Assembly: GCF_030272615.1 (NCBI RefSeq)
Contig: NC_081415.1
Span: forward strand, 189,040,270 to 189,104,269
Direction: 5' to 3'
Source of the DNA: Cryptomeria japonica
Lineage: Eukaryota; Streptophyta; Pinopsida; Cupressales; Cupressaceae
Length of the DNA: 64,000 nucleotides
This document shows positions 34,945 through 47,655 of the stretch, piece after piece; within the stretch, counting starts at the first letter, position 1, and every line of letters begins with the position of its first letter. The translations under genes and the position numbers were made by a program. The notes under the pieces are model-generated. The model was not told where the DNA came from. It made no database searches and was given only the letters and a program-made list of their open reading frames with translations.

Positions 34945-36531
34945 CCCTAATAACATATATTTTTTTCCAATTTATCATAATTATTGTGATTGGGGGATAG
35001 ATTGGTTGTACAAATAGTTTGTTTACAACTACTTTTTTCATATATTATTCTGTCATAGTGGCTTTTCTTTAATATATATTTTTCTCTTATATGTTTCAAG
35101 AAATTTTAAAAGAATATAATGAAGGGTGTTTGAAAAATATAAAACTAAATATGGATGAATTAAAAACTAGTTTAATAATATTTACTTTAAAATTTGTTTT
35201 ACAATAATTAATTTTGTTTTATAAAATAAAATAACTTTAAATTTTTTAGCAAATAATTAAAACTAAAATTATTCTTACATAAATAAAAAATTAAAGAGAA
35301 AATTAAATTTTGTTGCTTCTTGTGCTCTCAATCATCCTAATGATTGATCATGGATTGTGATCCAAAACGTTGATAAAAAACTTGTAGTGCTTACCAAAAA
35401 AAAAATCAAAGAATTTTTAAATAATTTATTTTTAAAAAATATTTTTTTATTGTGTTTTAATTTTTATATTTGATCATGACATGAAATTTTGTGTCTTATA
35501 TAATTTTATAATTGAAATGCTATTCTAAAATAGAATGCCTCTCAATGTAATGATTGCAAACCTTTTTACATATATATAAAGATTGAAAAAAATTAAACAT
35601 AAAATATATAATTAAATAAAAATAAATATTAGTTTAAAATATTTTTTTTTAAATATTAATTCTCACCTGTGAATTTATATTTATATTAAAGAATTATTGG
35701 ACAAATAATATAATGGTAATTAAAATTGATATCTTAAATACATGTATCCATTTTGAAGAATTATAAACAATTAAAATATAAGATGAACTTCAACAAAGCC
35801 AAGATTAACATAATTATTTTAAGACAACAACTTTTCAAAATCAAAACAAACCAATCCCTTTAAATTTATCATTTCCTCTCCAACCTATTTAATAATTAAA
35901 CATTTACAATAGTTCATGGTTTTACTCTCAATTATACTTTAAAATTACTTGGTCATCAATATTTAACAATCGCGCTTCTTCCAAGGAAAAAGAATTAAAC
36001 TTTGGCTATGTTAATAATTCAACATCAACCCTAATAGCTATAATATCCACCAAGCAAAATTTTTGATATATTTAGCTTTTTAGGATATCTATTGCTATCA
36101 TTAATCAAAGATATTTAACTAATCAAAGATATTTAACTATCCAAAGGATTACATAAAATTGTTCATAATTGTAATGTGATGGTTCACCAACAAATCCCAT
36201 TTTTTAAGCCTTCCAAGATTTTTTATTAAAAATATACTGTATGTTTGATGGTAGAGACCCATTCCAAATTGTTTGGAATAAAATTCTAAAATTCACCTAT
36301 AATACAATGATCATTATTGATATCCATTATTTATTTAGAGTATGAGAGGAGTATGGTTATAATCTAATGGAGGAATTATTGTTGTTTGATATTTTTAATT
36401 TAATAGAATTCAAATTGTAAACATCTAAAATCAATGCTTTGTTGATTTTATCCTCTTCCTCTAATCTCTCACTAAATTCCTACATTTTGGAGTATAATAT
36501 TATTATTCAATTAGTATCCTTTCATCTAGAA
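34945..36531. other. AT-rich intergenic sequence
   Basis: Very AT-rich DNA with many short A and T runs. No gene, RNA or clear element is seen. A short tandem duplication (ATATTTAACTAATCAAAG) occurs near 36110-36140. Confidence 0.55.
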
Positions 36532-36536
36532 CATTC

Positions 36537-37830
36537 TGTAGACTAGGAAATTGAGATGCATCAAACCAAATAACAATTAGGACAATCACAAAACCTAAAA
36601 CTACAATGAAAACATGAAGACAAGACATTCAAAATGAAATCAAAGCAAACCAAATGCAGATATCTCCTTCATGTGGCTCCATTGTTCTTCTTTCACCTTC
36701 CAATTTGATGTTGTTCTCACCTACAAAGAGCATTTTCAAGTGGAAAGCAAGTTGTTGATGAAATTTGTAGCATAAGGTTACTCGAAAATGTGATTAATTG
36801 ATTGACAAAGGAACTCATCCAATTTATAGACAAATTGGAGAGAGGACAAGATTAGCATGAAGAGATTTGAAAGGAAATACAAATCAAGAATGGCAAAAAT
36901 ATTACAAGTGTATGACAAATTGCTATGCAAGGTGTTATGACAAATTGCTATGCAAGATGTTATGACAAAAATTTGAAATAGAAATAGAAATTAGAAATTA
37001 GGAGAAATTAGAAAATTGAGGAAAAAGATAAAATAGAAATTAGATGAATTAATTAATAGGTTTTCATCCATTAATTAATTCATGAAAGAGACAAAGACTT
37101 AGGACTAAATAAATAAATTTATTTAACCCCCAAAGAAGGAGAAAAAGGAACAAATCATAAAACCCTAGAAATAAGAAGACAAAGAATTAGGTCAAGACAA
37201 CTTGAAATTGATGTAGGTTCGATCATGATTCTGATTTACAAAGGACCAATGTTGATAAATGATTGAGATTGATTGACAAAAATCAATGACAAATTGACCA
37301 AGATTGATAAGGACATCAAATTGATAGGCGCCAATTGATGAGGAACAATGACTAATCAATCCAAATTGACATGATTGAAAAGGACAAGGATCGATGACGA
37401 ATCAATCACAAAATGACAAGATTGACAAGGACAAAGATCAATAGCGAATCGATCGCAAAATGACAAGGCTGACAAGGACAAGGATCGATGACGAATCGAT
37501 CGCAAAATGACAAGGCTGACAAGAGGAGAAAACCCTAATTCTATCATCGATTAGGATTGATGATGTCCAAAATGATGATAAATGAGCACGCACCATGATG
37601 CGACAGGATAAGATCGACCAAAATCATGACTAAAGATTGCTATCGACAAGACCTAATTCAAAAGCGAGAAAAATGAGGAATGCAGAAGAAGGACTCGATG
37701 CTCGCAAATGATAAAGACCAAGTGCGCAACATAGAAGAAATGTTAATGCAACGCAAGAACCCTAAAATAAGGCAATGCGCAAATGTTAAAGTATGACTCC
37801 ACAAGCGTTGACCATTTTTAGATGTCTACA
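36537..37830 (-). repeat. Tat element 3' LTR
   Basis: This 1294-bp LTR begins TGTAGACTAGG and ends AGATGTCTACA in plus orientation. It contains three tandem 47-bp units (37380-37520; core GGACAAGGATCGATGACGAA) also present in the other LTR. By eye the two LTRs differ by a few percent plus small indels. Confidence 0.93.
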
Positions 37831-37848
37831 TTTTGCCCCTCTTTGAGA
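37831..37848 (-). promoter_or_regulatory. polypurine tract of the Tat element
   Basis: On the minus strand CAAAGAGGGGCAAAA abuts the 3' LTR, the expected position for plus-strand priming. Confidence 0.8.
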
Positions 37849-39547
37849 CAATACGATTTTATGCATTGTTTCAAAGAACAATAATGAAAATGCCCCAGAC
37901 AATAACAATAACATATGCATGCCCCCTTGGGGAATTGGCTGGAAAAATCCAGAAAAGAAGCCAAGTGATCGATAAGAATGACATAAGATGATAGGTTCGA
38001 ACGAACTGCCAAGACTGATAGAAGAAATGTTAGTAAGCAGAAATTAGACAGAGGACAGTTAGAGATGAAGGAAAACTTGCTTTTACAAATGCACATAAGT
38101 AGGTGAGAACCTTTATTTAATGTAGCAAAGTGGATGCAGAGCATCATGGCATTGAAGGCCAGAGCTGGAATGCAACCCCTTTTGCAAAAGACAGACACAT
38201 CGCACACAAGGAATGAGTGAAGCATCCTAGGGTGCATACAGCAAGGGTCGAGGTATGTGTAGCGTTCACAAAGCGAACATACTTATCACAGACACCCAAT
38301 GATATAGTTGCCCCAGTTTGTGACAAATATTCCACAAACAACAAACACAACAAAAAAAGGAAAGGGACCATAAACCATCTCGGTCACTCTAAATCACTCA
38401 GTGACATCCTCGAGCAACATAGGAACATGAGCGAAGCCAAAGATAAATCAGTAAAAAGATAAGATGCACAAATTCAACCAAGTCAAACAAACAGTTTGAT
38501 TGTCATTGTCAAAAGTGGAAAATAGGAATGATCATGTTGTCTGGTTTCAAGGAATGCGGTACCCCATCTAAGACAGGACATAGTCTAGTTTCGAGTATAC
38601 CACACCCTGTATAAGACCCATGATATTGATGTTGATTGATTGATATGACAATTTTGATCAGTTTGAATGTCTGGTTTGATTGAAAAGTTCATCTGTGAAT
38701 GTGTGATTTCAGTAAAGCGTAGTGTTGTAACATGTTATCTGTTTGTTGTCGACACAAATGTTTGATCGATTGTCGTTGGATGTATGCTCAGCGATCTATC
38801 TATGCACAAAGGGGATATTTATTGACAAAATGCAAAATGCTTGTTTTTGGATTTGAATGTTTTGAAAAAAAATTTGTTTTGTTTTTTCGAGTTTTTACAA
38901 TTTTTTTGTTCGTTTTTTCAGGACTTTATTTGATTTTTTAGGGATTTTTTTCAGGACATTATGTGATTTTTTTGGATTTTTTCAGGACATTTTTCAAATT
39001 TTTTGGATTTTTTCAGGACATTATTTGTTTTTTTTGGATTTTTTCAGGACATTATTTGATTTTTAAAGCTCCAGTCCGCATGCAGGAATAACTCCAGTAA
39101 TTGATCATGACAAAGGCGAGCACCCAATGAAAATTGGACAGACATATACAGTGACCAGGACCAAAACATATGTACAAGGATTGGAAACCTGAGTATGCAA
39201 GACAATGATGTTGACCAATCACAGGCCTAGAACAGAACATTGGGTCAATGTAAGGATAATCGTGATAAACTTGCGAAGGGAAAATATAGCTAGGAGTCAG
39301 GATAGATAACGGAGCAATCGTCTTTTACACATGGTGCCTGCTTGCCAGGTTTTCACCATGGTACTTGCCCAAAGTACCTGTTTGCCAGGTTTTCACTAGA
39401 GGACGAATTATTTTTCTTTACTATTTTTCAATTTTTCACTTTTTATTTGATTTTTTTCTTTCACTTTTTTATTTTTTTTAATTTTTTAATTTTTTAATTT
39501 TTAATTTTTTCTTCAGGATCATATTTGAAGAACTGTTGACAAAAGAA
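37849..39547 (-). other. 3' non-coding region of the Tat element
   Basis: No gene lies between integrase and the 3' LTR; Tat elements commonly carry such a region. It includes five tandem units of about 31 bases (38911-39065; core TTTTTTCAGGACATTATTTG) and a duplicated CTGCTTGCCAGGTTTTCAC motif at about 39338-39400. Confidence 0.65.
38911..39065. repeat. pyrimidine-rich tandem repeat, about 31 bp x 5
   Basis: Units GGATTTTTTCAGGACATTAT repeat with small length changes in the T-runs. The strand asymmetry (T on plus, A on the element's sense strand) is strong. Confidence 0.8.
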
Positions 39548-40783
39548 CTATGCCCAGTACTTGTGAAGGTGCATGCTATTTACAAGATCTGTCAAAGGTT
39601 CACCGTCTGGGGTTGCAAGCTGATATGCCCCCGAACCATAGGCTGCAGTAACTATGAAAGGTCCGACCCAATTAGGCTCAAATTTTTCTTTGATGATGTC
39701 ATTAGATTGTGTATTCTTGGGGTTTGCCTTTAAAACTAGATCTCCCACTTTGGAGTGTCACCCTTTGACCTTCTTATTATAAGAGCGACGGAGACGGTTT
39801 TGATATGCTTGCAAATGTGTCAGGGCTGTCTGACGTTTCTCATCTAACATCTCAAGCTGATGCAACCTAGAGACTCTGTGCGTCGCATCATCAATCAAAT
39901 GTTGCAAGGAAACACGCAAAGAGGGAATTTCCACTTCCAAGGGTAGAATGGCTTTTGCACCATACACCAAGGAATAAGGTGTTGCGCCAGTAGGTGTGCG
40001 GATAGAAGTGCGATAAGCCCATAGTGCTGGATTCAATTGTACATGCCAATCTCGACCAGCGTCATTGACCACCTTTTTCAGGATCTTAATAATGGTTTTA
40101 TTTGATGCTTTGGCTTGACCATTACCTTGTGGATAGTAAGGACTGGAGAAAAGGTGTTGGATGCAAAACTTTTCATAGAGTTCCTTGACATCTTTATTCT
40201 TGAATGGACGGCCATTATCTGTGACTATTGCAAGAGGAACCCCATATTTGCATATGATATAATTCAGTAGGAATTTTGAAATTTGCACACCAGTGATATA
40301 GGTCATAGGGATAGCCTCAATCCATTTTGTAAAGTACTCTATGGCTGTAATGATGAATTTGTGTCCATTTGTAGATATCGGGTGAATCTTACCAATAAGA
40401 TCCAATCCCCATTGAGAAAAGGGCCACAGAGATATGACAAAATGAAGTTCTTGGGCTGGCGCATGAATGTAATTTTTGTGTATTTGACATTTTTAGCATT
40501 TCTTGACAAAATCATGAGCATCCTTTTCCATGGTGGGCCAATAATATCCAGCATGAACCAACTTTTTAGCTAGACTCGGACCATTGAAATGGCCCCCACA
40601 TGTACCATCATGAACCTCGTGTAAAGCTGTTTGTGCTTCGTCAAAATCCAAACACCTGAGGAGGGTGTGGTCAAAGGAACGATGGTAAAGAGTGTCAGCG
40701 ATGATGACATATTTGATAGTTTGGCGTGTGAAGGCTTTGCGTTGGTTAGAGGAAAGGTTAGGTGGTAAAGTTTGGGATTTCAA
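39548..40783 (-). pseudogene. Tat element integrase (inactivated)
   Basis: Integrase joins element DNA to the chromosome. The zinc region HEVHDGTCGGHFNG...CQKC spans about 40620-40490 with a TAA inside it near 40493. The core has GLDLIGKIHP (first Asp, about 40400) and AIVTDNGRPF (second Asp, about 40220). In NGQAKASNKTIIKIL (about 40115) the usual catalytic Glu is Lys, a change explained by one G to A transition. The C-terminal part ends KVGDLVLKANP...MHLHKYWA. A stop separates the last 66 residues. All pieces share one frame. Confidence 0.85.
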
Positions 40784-40786
40784 ATA

Positions 40787-41857
40787 CTAATAGATGTCAT
40801 TGTACCATGGGGAATTAGGACCAACAAGAACACACATCACATCTGTCGTCAAAATTTCAAAAGAAGGGACAAGCAATTGTTCGACCAAAAATTCACATCT
40901 GTCCATATTATGGGGCATTTTTAACATGGAGGCAATAGTTGCCATAGCATCTGCTAACTTGTTTTGTATTCTTGGAACTTGACTGAAATGGATAGTCGTA
41001 AATTTTGACTTGAAGAAATCCACCATATGCTTGTAGGGAAGAAGCTTTTCATCCTTCATTTCATAGTCATCATTCACTTGACGGATGACTAACTAGGAAT
41101 CTCCATAGACTTGCAAATGTGTAATGTTCCATTGGATCACTACTCGGAGTCCTATGACTAAAGCTTCGTATTCTGCAATATTATTGGTGCAATGGAAAGT
41201 TATTTTGTAGGATTTTGGAATAGCATCACCTTGAGGGGTTACAAATAAAATACCTGCCCTGGACCCAAATTTGGTATGGGATCCATCAAAATATAATTTC
41301 CATTCATTAGAAGATGTGACAGCAAAGACTGATTCATCTGGAAAATCGGTCAACATTGGATGATCGTCATGAATAGGTGCTTCTACAAGTTGATCCGCTA
41401 TGATTTGTCCTTTTATTTCCTTTCTCTCAACGTACTCAATTTCAAACTCACTAAGGATCATAACCCACTTTGCTAGGCGACCTGTCAAAGCTGCCCTACT
41501 AAGCAAGTATTTCAAGGGATCAATTTTTGCAACTAGCAATGTTTGATGACTTAACATATAGTGTTGAAGCTTCTGTGTTGCAAATACCACTGCTAAACAT
41601 GCCCGTTCAATAGTTGAATAATTCAGCTCATAGCCTACTAGTGTCCGACTGATATAATAAATAGCCCATTCTTTGCCTTTCTCATCTTGTTGGGCTAAGA
41701 GAACTCCCAGTGCCATTTCAGTTGCAGAGATATACAATATGAATGGCTTCCCTTCTATAGGAGGCATTAGAATAGGTGGCGACAGTAGATAATCCTTGAG
41801 AGTTTGAAATGTTGATTGACATTGCTCAGTCCATTTAAAAGTGACACCTTTATGCAA
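40787..41857 (-). pseudogene. Tat element dual RNase H (degenerate gypsy-type plus second RNase H)
   Basis: The first domain follows reverse transcriptase (FKWTEQCQSTFQTLKDYL...LAQQDEKGKEWAIYYISRTL). Its first catalytic Asp is replaced by Ser in LYISATEMALGVLLAQ. The second, RNase HI-like domain keeps its catalytic set: Asp in KLYFDGSHT (about 41300), Glu in NNIAEYEALVIGL (about 41190), Asp in VYGDS (41095) and Asp in NKLADAMATI (about 40950). In Tat elements the second domain is known to have taken over from a decayed first one; this copy shows that state. A stop at about 41093 splits the second domain. Confidence 0.85.
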
Positions 41858-41863
41858 TAAATG

Positions 41864-42928
41864 CTAGAAGGGATGACATTTGTCTGCCAATTGAGCTATA
41901 AACCGGTGGATTGACTGTAACTTCCCTTGCAAACTTCTTAGTTGACGGAGATTGGAAGGAGGAGGCATATCCATTATTGCTTTAACTTTTTCAAGGTCTA
42001 CTTTGATGCCTCTATGAGAAACAATGTACCCTAATAATTTGTCGGCTGTGACACCAAAGACACATTTCTTTGGGTTGAGGCTGAGCTTGTAGGTTTCCAT
42101 TCGATCAAAGATTGGGCCAAGGATGGCTAGATGACTATCTCTTGTGACAGATTTGCATAATAGGTCATCAACATAGTCTTCCATCAAAGTATGCATAAAA
42201 TCATGGAAAATTGTTGTCATAGCTCTTTGATATGTTGCTCCAGCTTAAGGCCAAAGGGCATCACATTCCAATAGTAGGTACCCCAAGCACATGTGAATGC
42301 AGTCTTATGTTGATCTTCAGGAGCAATGCGAATTTGATTATATCCGGAAAAACCATCCATCAATGATAGCATCTCATATCCGCCAGTCATGTCAACTATG
42401 ATGTCGATATTCGGTAGTGGAAAATCATCTTTAGGGAATGCTTTATTAAGATCCCTAAAATCCATACAAATTCTAATGCCCCCAGTTACTTTGCTAACTG
42501 GTACCAAATTTGAAATCCAATCTGCATAATCAATTGGTCTGATAAAGCCCCACATCCAATAATTTTTTGAGTTCTACTTTGACCTAGAGAGCCACTTGGG
42601 GATGCATCTTTCTGAGTTTTTGTTTGACGGGCTTGGCATCTGATTTTAATGGCAAGTGATGAAAGACTAATTCTGGATCAAGGTCGGGCATATCTACATA
42701 GGACCATGCAAAATTGATCTTCTTCTCAAGAAAGAAATTGGCAAAATCTATCTTTTCCTGTTTTGATAGAGAAGTAGCGAAATGAATGACCTTAGGGTTG
42801 TCAGGTGTACCCAAATTTATCTCTTTGGTCATTTCCACAAGTAATGTTGATTTATCCTGACTTGATAGGGGTATGTCCAATCTTCCACCTTTGGGTGCCT
42901 CAGAGAGGTTTTCACCCGTAGGGTACAT
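41864..42928 (-). pseudogene. Tat element reverse transcriptase
   Basis: The upstream linker contains HHLPLKSDAKPVKQKLRKM (42640). The enzyme has WISNLVPVSKVTGGIRICMD (about 42510), LPNIDIIVDMTGGYEMLSLMD, GYNQIRI, TAFTCAWGTYYWNVMPFGLK and the catalytic YVDDLL (about 42170). VDKLLGYIVSHRGI-type thumb sequence follows (about 42050). A stop near 42584 and a frameshift near 42245, just after MPFGLK, break it. Apart from these the domain is complete. Confidence 0.88.
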
Positions 42929-43205
42929 CTTTTATTTTTACTTTTCCATGGTCAGAGAGTGCCTTACAGTTTTCACTCAAAGACTCATTCTTTTGATTTT
43001 TTACTTTTTCTTTATCTTTTTCATTTTTATGACTTGAAGATGGAGTTGACTCCCCAAAATATGTTGTGGAATCTAGATCAATAGTAAATCCTGCCTTATG
43101 ATCACCTTGTGGTATGTCTTCTCGTAGTCCAAGAAATTCGGCAATTGCTTCGTCATTTTGAAAATAATCTAATGTGAGTGGTTCTTGTTGGTCATGTTGG
43201 ATAAG

Positions 43206-43577
43206 CTATGGATAGACAAGGGGTATGTCATCATCAGTTTCAAGAAGAGTTAGGGCCGAGATGGTAAGGATAAGAATGTCAGTGGTATCGCTATTTGAAC
43301 TGCTCATATCTGATTCGGAGCTTGGGTCCCAGAATGACTCTATCCAAGCATTAGGACACGTTTTGGGAGGGGGAGTTATTTCATGTTTGTCTTCCATGGG
43401 CAAATCATCAGGGTCAAGGAAAACATTTTCAAGGGCATAGGAGCTAGAAGAAAAAAAACTCCACTCCCATTCATTGGAATCAATTTCAGGTCGGGTATCC
43501 TCAGGTGTCATTTTATCATCAGAGTCATGCCCCTTTCCACACGTGGTCACTTTGGTAGACGAGGATCCAATTCGCAA
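43206..43577 (-). pseudogene. Tat element acidic spacer between protease and RT
   Basis: This frame matches that of gag-protease. It encodes an acidic, Ser- and Asp-rich segment (SSSYALENVFLDPDDLPMED) with no known domain. Similar spacers occur between protease and reverse transcriptase in Tat elements. Stretches 42929-43205 and 43578-44045 are non-coding or too broken to read. Confidence 0.5.
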
Positions 43578-44045
43578 TGGTACAAAACCTAATCCTAAAG
43601 TTGGATGTCACATCTTGGGTATATTAGGTTCTAGTCTTCCTTTCTTGTCAGGGACCAAGCCATTGCAGCCATCATATCCCTTTTTCTGTAGCATAGTAAA
43701 CCCTTTGTCGTACTGCTCCACTGGCAACCTGACAGGTGGTGTCTCAGTTGGATCCTTATAAAGCCAATCTATGACATCATCATCCAAAGCTTCCTTGTCA
43801 AGTTCACCCCATCTTGTAAATGTAGTGGGGGGCTGATATTGAATGACTATCTTAGGTTCCTTTTACAACAAATGTGGTTTGCCATGTGATTTTGGAGATA
43901 TTGGTAAATTCCCAATTAGGAATGTTTGGGCCATTGAATACTCTCTGCATCCTTGGTCCTATATCTTCAATTTTCCTTTGACAACATCTAACAACTCATT
44001 AGGATCCACATAATTATGTGAGTGGGCCTCTCTATTAACTGGGAC

Positions 44046-45203
44046 TTATTGCTTTGGGGAATCCTTTAGATTAGCACAAAATTGAAATGGATTACGATCT
44101 CCTGGAATTGTTATCTCAGTCCCATTGTAAGGATATTTTAAACACTGATGATAAGTAGATGGAACTGCTTTCATTGCATGGATCCACGGATGGCCAAGAA
44201 TCATATTGTAAGGGAGACCGAGGTCTAGGACCTGCAAGAAAGTGTTTTCTGTCACTGGACCGACTCTGATAGGCAATGAAATTACCCCTTTAGATGGGCA
44301 CTCAGCATCATCATATGCTTTGATTGTAATTCTTTTGGAAGAATCAATTTCATTTTCTGTATAACCAAGACCAATGACTACCCTCAAGGTACAAATGTTA
44401 AGACCTACTCCGCCATCTATCAAGACTCGTCTGATTTTGCAATTATGGACAAAGACTTCAAGATGTAAAGGATCATTATGAGGGAGCTTATCTGGTGAAA
44501 TATCATTATCAGAAAAGGCAACATGTTGGGAAATGGCGAGATGTCCAATTCGGGCTTGAAACTGGTCAACATCAATGTCTGTTAGTATGGTGGACTCAGT
44601 TAAAGCTTTACCGAGGACTACGCGATGCATAGGGGAAATTTTCAACAACTCAAGAATTGATATTTGTGCAGGTGTCTTTCCCAGATGATCTAGGAGATTA
44701 TACTGACTCGTAGAAGTTGATTTGGGAGGGATTGTAGGAACTCCTTTCAGGACTATTTTGGATCGACGAGTGGTGACCGTGCAAGAAAGATCTTGTCCCT
44801 TTAATCTTATGGTGGAAACATACTCATTTGACGCTTGAAAACAATTGATGACATTGTTATAACCATTATTTGCATAATTAAGATTCGTTGTTTGGGTAGA
44901 GTTTGAAGAAGATGCTTTACCCTTGTCATGATCAAGCAAAGGAGTTTTGAAAATTGTATTATCAGTGTTAGAGGTCACGTTGGGTGGGTCTACCTCAATT
45001 ACCCCTTGATCTAACAATTCTTGAATCATATGTTTCAATTGAAAACACGATGCGGTTTTATGTCCTTTTGATCGATGGTATTCACAATATGCATTATCAT
45101 TCCACCAATGTGGCTTTACCAATGGTTCTTCCTTGATATCTGGTAACTTGATAAACTGTGCTTGTATTAATTGTTTCATTGCTGACTCAATAGGCTCTCC
45201 CAA
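44046..45203 (-). pseudogene. Tat element gag C-terminus and aspartic protease
   Basis: The segment starts with a Tat-type CCHC-like motif CEYHRSKGHKTASCFQLKHM (about 45090-45030), then LLDQGVIEV. The retroviral-type protease follows, with VLIDGGVGLNICTLRVV (about 44425-44375; the active DSG appears as DGG) and a flap region TENTFLQVLDLGLPYNMILG (about 44250-44200). It is in the same frame as gag upstream and remains open for 385 codons. Confidence 0.85.
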
Positions 45204-47655
45204 TGGCGTAAACTGTCGAGGAGGCCCATCCCTTCATCTGAAAGGTTTTCGTTGCTGGTTTTGTTGCTGACCTTGTTGTTGATTATATTGTTGAGTATAT
45301 TGTTGGTATTGCAGCTGTTGAGTAACATTGCTTGCTGGTGTTTGATTTTGTTCCATAGCTAACATATTAGGAGCATTCAATTTCTTTATTGTGAATGTGG
45401 GTTGATTTGCATTCACCGCTCTTGCATCGACAACTCCATCATTAGTGACATTCTTGTTTTTGTACCAAAATCTATTTCTGTCCCCTAAATTATTTGTGTT
45501 GTCACTATCTTTGTTGAGCTTAATGAGTCCCTTAGCTACAAGAGCATTTTCAATGTTCATCCCTTTCTTAATGAGATTCTCAATGGTACTAGGACTTTTT
45601 AGTTTAAGCTCGTACATCATTTCTGGGACCAAATTTTGAATAAACAAGTTCACTTGTTGTTCTTCAGGTATATCTAGGGAAGAATCACTATACAAGCTTT
45701 GCCATATTTGTAAGAAAGTCACTAATGGTTCACCTTGCTTTTGCTTTGTGTTGCATAAATCTGACATGGTCACTTCGGTGTCAATGTTGAATGCGAAGTG
45801 GGATATAAACTTTTGAGCCAATTCCGGCCATGTCTTTATGTTCCCTAACAAATGTGAATACCAATCCATGGCTTGTCCTGTGAGACTTCACTCAAATAAG
45901 CGCATCAAATATGTTTCCTCATAGCTCACTTCAGTACATGCTGTGAAAAATGCTCGTATATGGTCTTTTGGGTTGCCTATCCCTTTATATTTCTCAAAAT
46001 GAGGTGCCTCAAAATGCTTAGGAAAGGGAGGCATGTACAAGCTCTTGTCAAATGGATTACGACATAAATCTTGATCGGTGTATAATTTATTTGCCTCTTT
46101 GGTTTGCAATGCTTCGATTTGTCGTTGCAACTTCTCAAGTTGTTGCGCCACTGTGTCAGATATCGAGGATTTTGGAAGTTCATCATTCATTCTTGGGTAT
46201 ACTCTTTGTCGACACATCGTGTTCTCCATTGGCTATTGATTCTCTAAAATTGTTGTCTTTGGTGTTTTTGGCATATAAAGGTCTTGATACAGCTCTTGTT
46301 GTTGTGGTTGTGTCGTGCCTTGACATTGACCCTGTTGTTGTGCTTCTTGTGGTGGGATCATCTTTGGTAGCCTTGGTTGATATTGCAATTGAGGGTGTTG
46401 TTGATATTGCATGGACATCAATTGTGGTTGTGAAGTATGATAACTTGTTTGTCTTGGCACATATTGAGGCACATGTTGTTGTTGATACTGACAAATTAGA
46501 ATTTGCTGACTTTGTGCCAATTGTTGTTGTCCTGATGTAAATCCCATCATTTGCAAAAAACTTTGTTTGGGAGGTTTTTGTTGTTTCTCCTTGAGATGGG
46601 GTATGGCACTCACATTTACTTGTTGTGTTGTTTGTCCAATCCATTGCGGTGGTTGCAAGTTTGAATTAACTTGTAATGGTGCAGAAGGCACTGCCACTTA
46701 TTGTCGGATGAGATAATGTTGTTGTTGTGCATTGCTTGTTTGTGCATTCAATTGTGCCTTTTGTGTATTTCTCAATTGTTGCAACACTTGTTGTTGGTGC
46801 ACACCACTATTTGTGGCTCTTTGTGTTGCCACTATCAAAGGATCTGTCACAATATTGTGCATAACGGGCACTTGAGTATTTGCCAAACATATTGAACTTG
46901 ATGGGACACAGAAACTTTGTTGCATTATAGAATTGTAGAATTGTTTTGAACATTCGTAAGATCAGACATTCTAGTCGTAAAGCTTTCTTGCATCTTAGAT
47001 TTTGATCCACTTGTAATTATTCGAGGAATCATTTATTGTTGAGAGACAACTGTCAATATTTGTGTGGCCATCATTTGATCTTGTGTTAAAGGTGTTGTAT
47101 TAAATAATGGATTGTTTATTGTTTCGAATGGTGACTTTTGAGGAATAGTCACTATTAACGTTTTTGAAGCACGTTTACTCATCAAGGTGTGTTGGGTTTC
47201 TTGTTGCACATTTTCTTCATTTGGATGTGGAGAGAAACTTAACAGCTCATCACCTTGTTGTTTTTGCGCATTTGAGGAGGTCACATTACTCATCATATCA
47301 AGATATTTTTGTGGAAACATCTTAAAGACCTTGTTCAAGAATTTATCCATCTTTTTTGTCAACTTTGGATCTTTAAGGAACATATCAACATCATCGGAAG
47401 CATCAGAATCTGATGAAGAATCTGGTAAAACATTTGGATTTATTTCTTGTTGAATGCCTTAATCTGAACCAAATCCTTGTGAAAGAGTTTGTTCCTCATG
47501 TAATGTTTGAATTTCATGTTGTAGGTTCGGTTGATTCCAGTCAAAAGGTGTATTTTCCCTTGGCGTTGGTGGAACACTCCCATATCCCGGTTTCATGGGT
47601 ACAAACACTGGTTCATATAATGGAGGTGGTCCAATTTGAACCATTCCATATGGTT

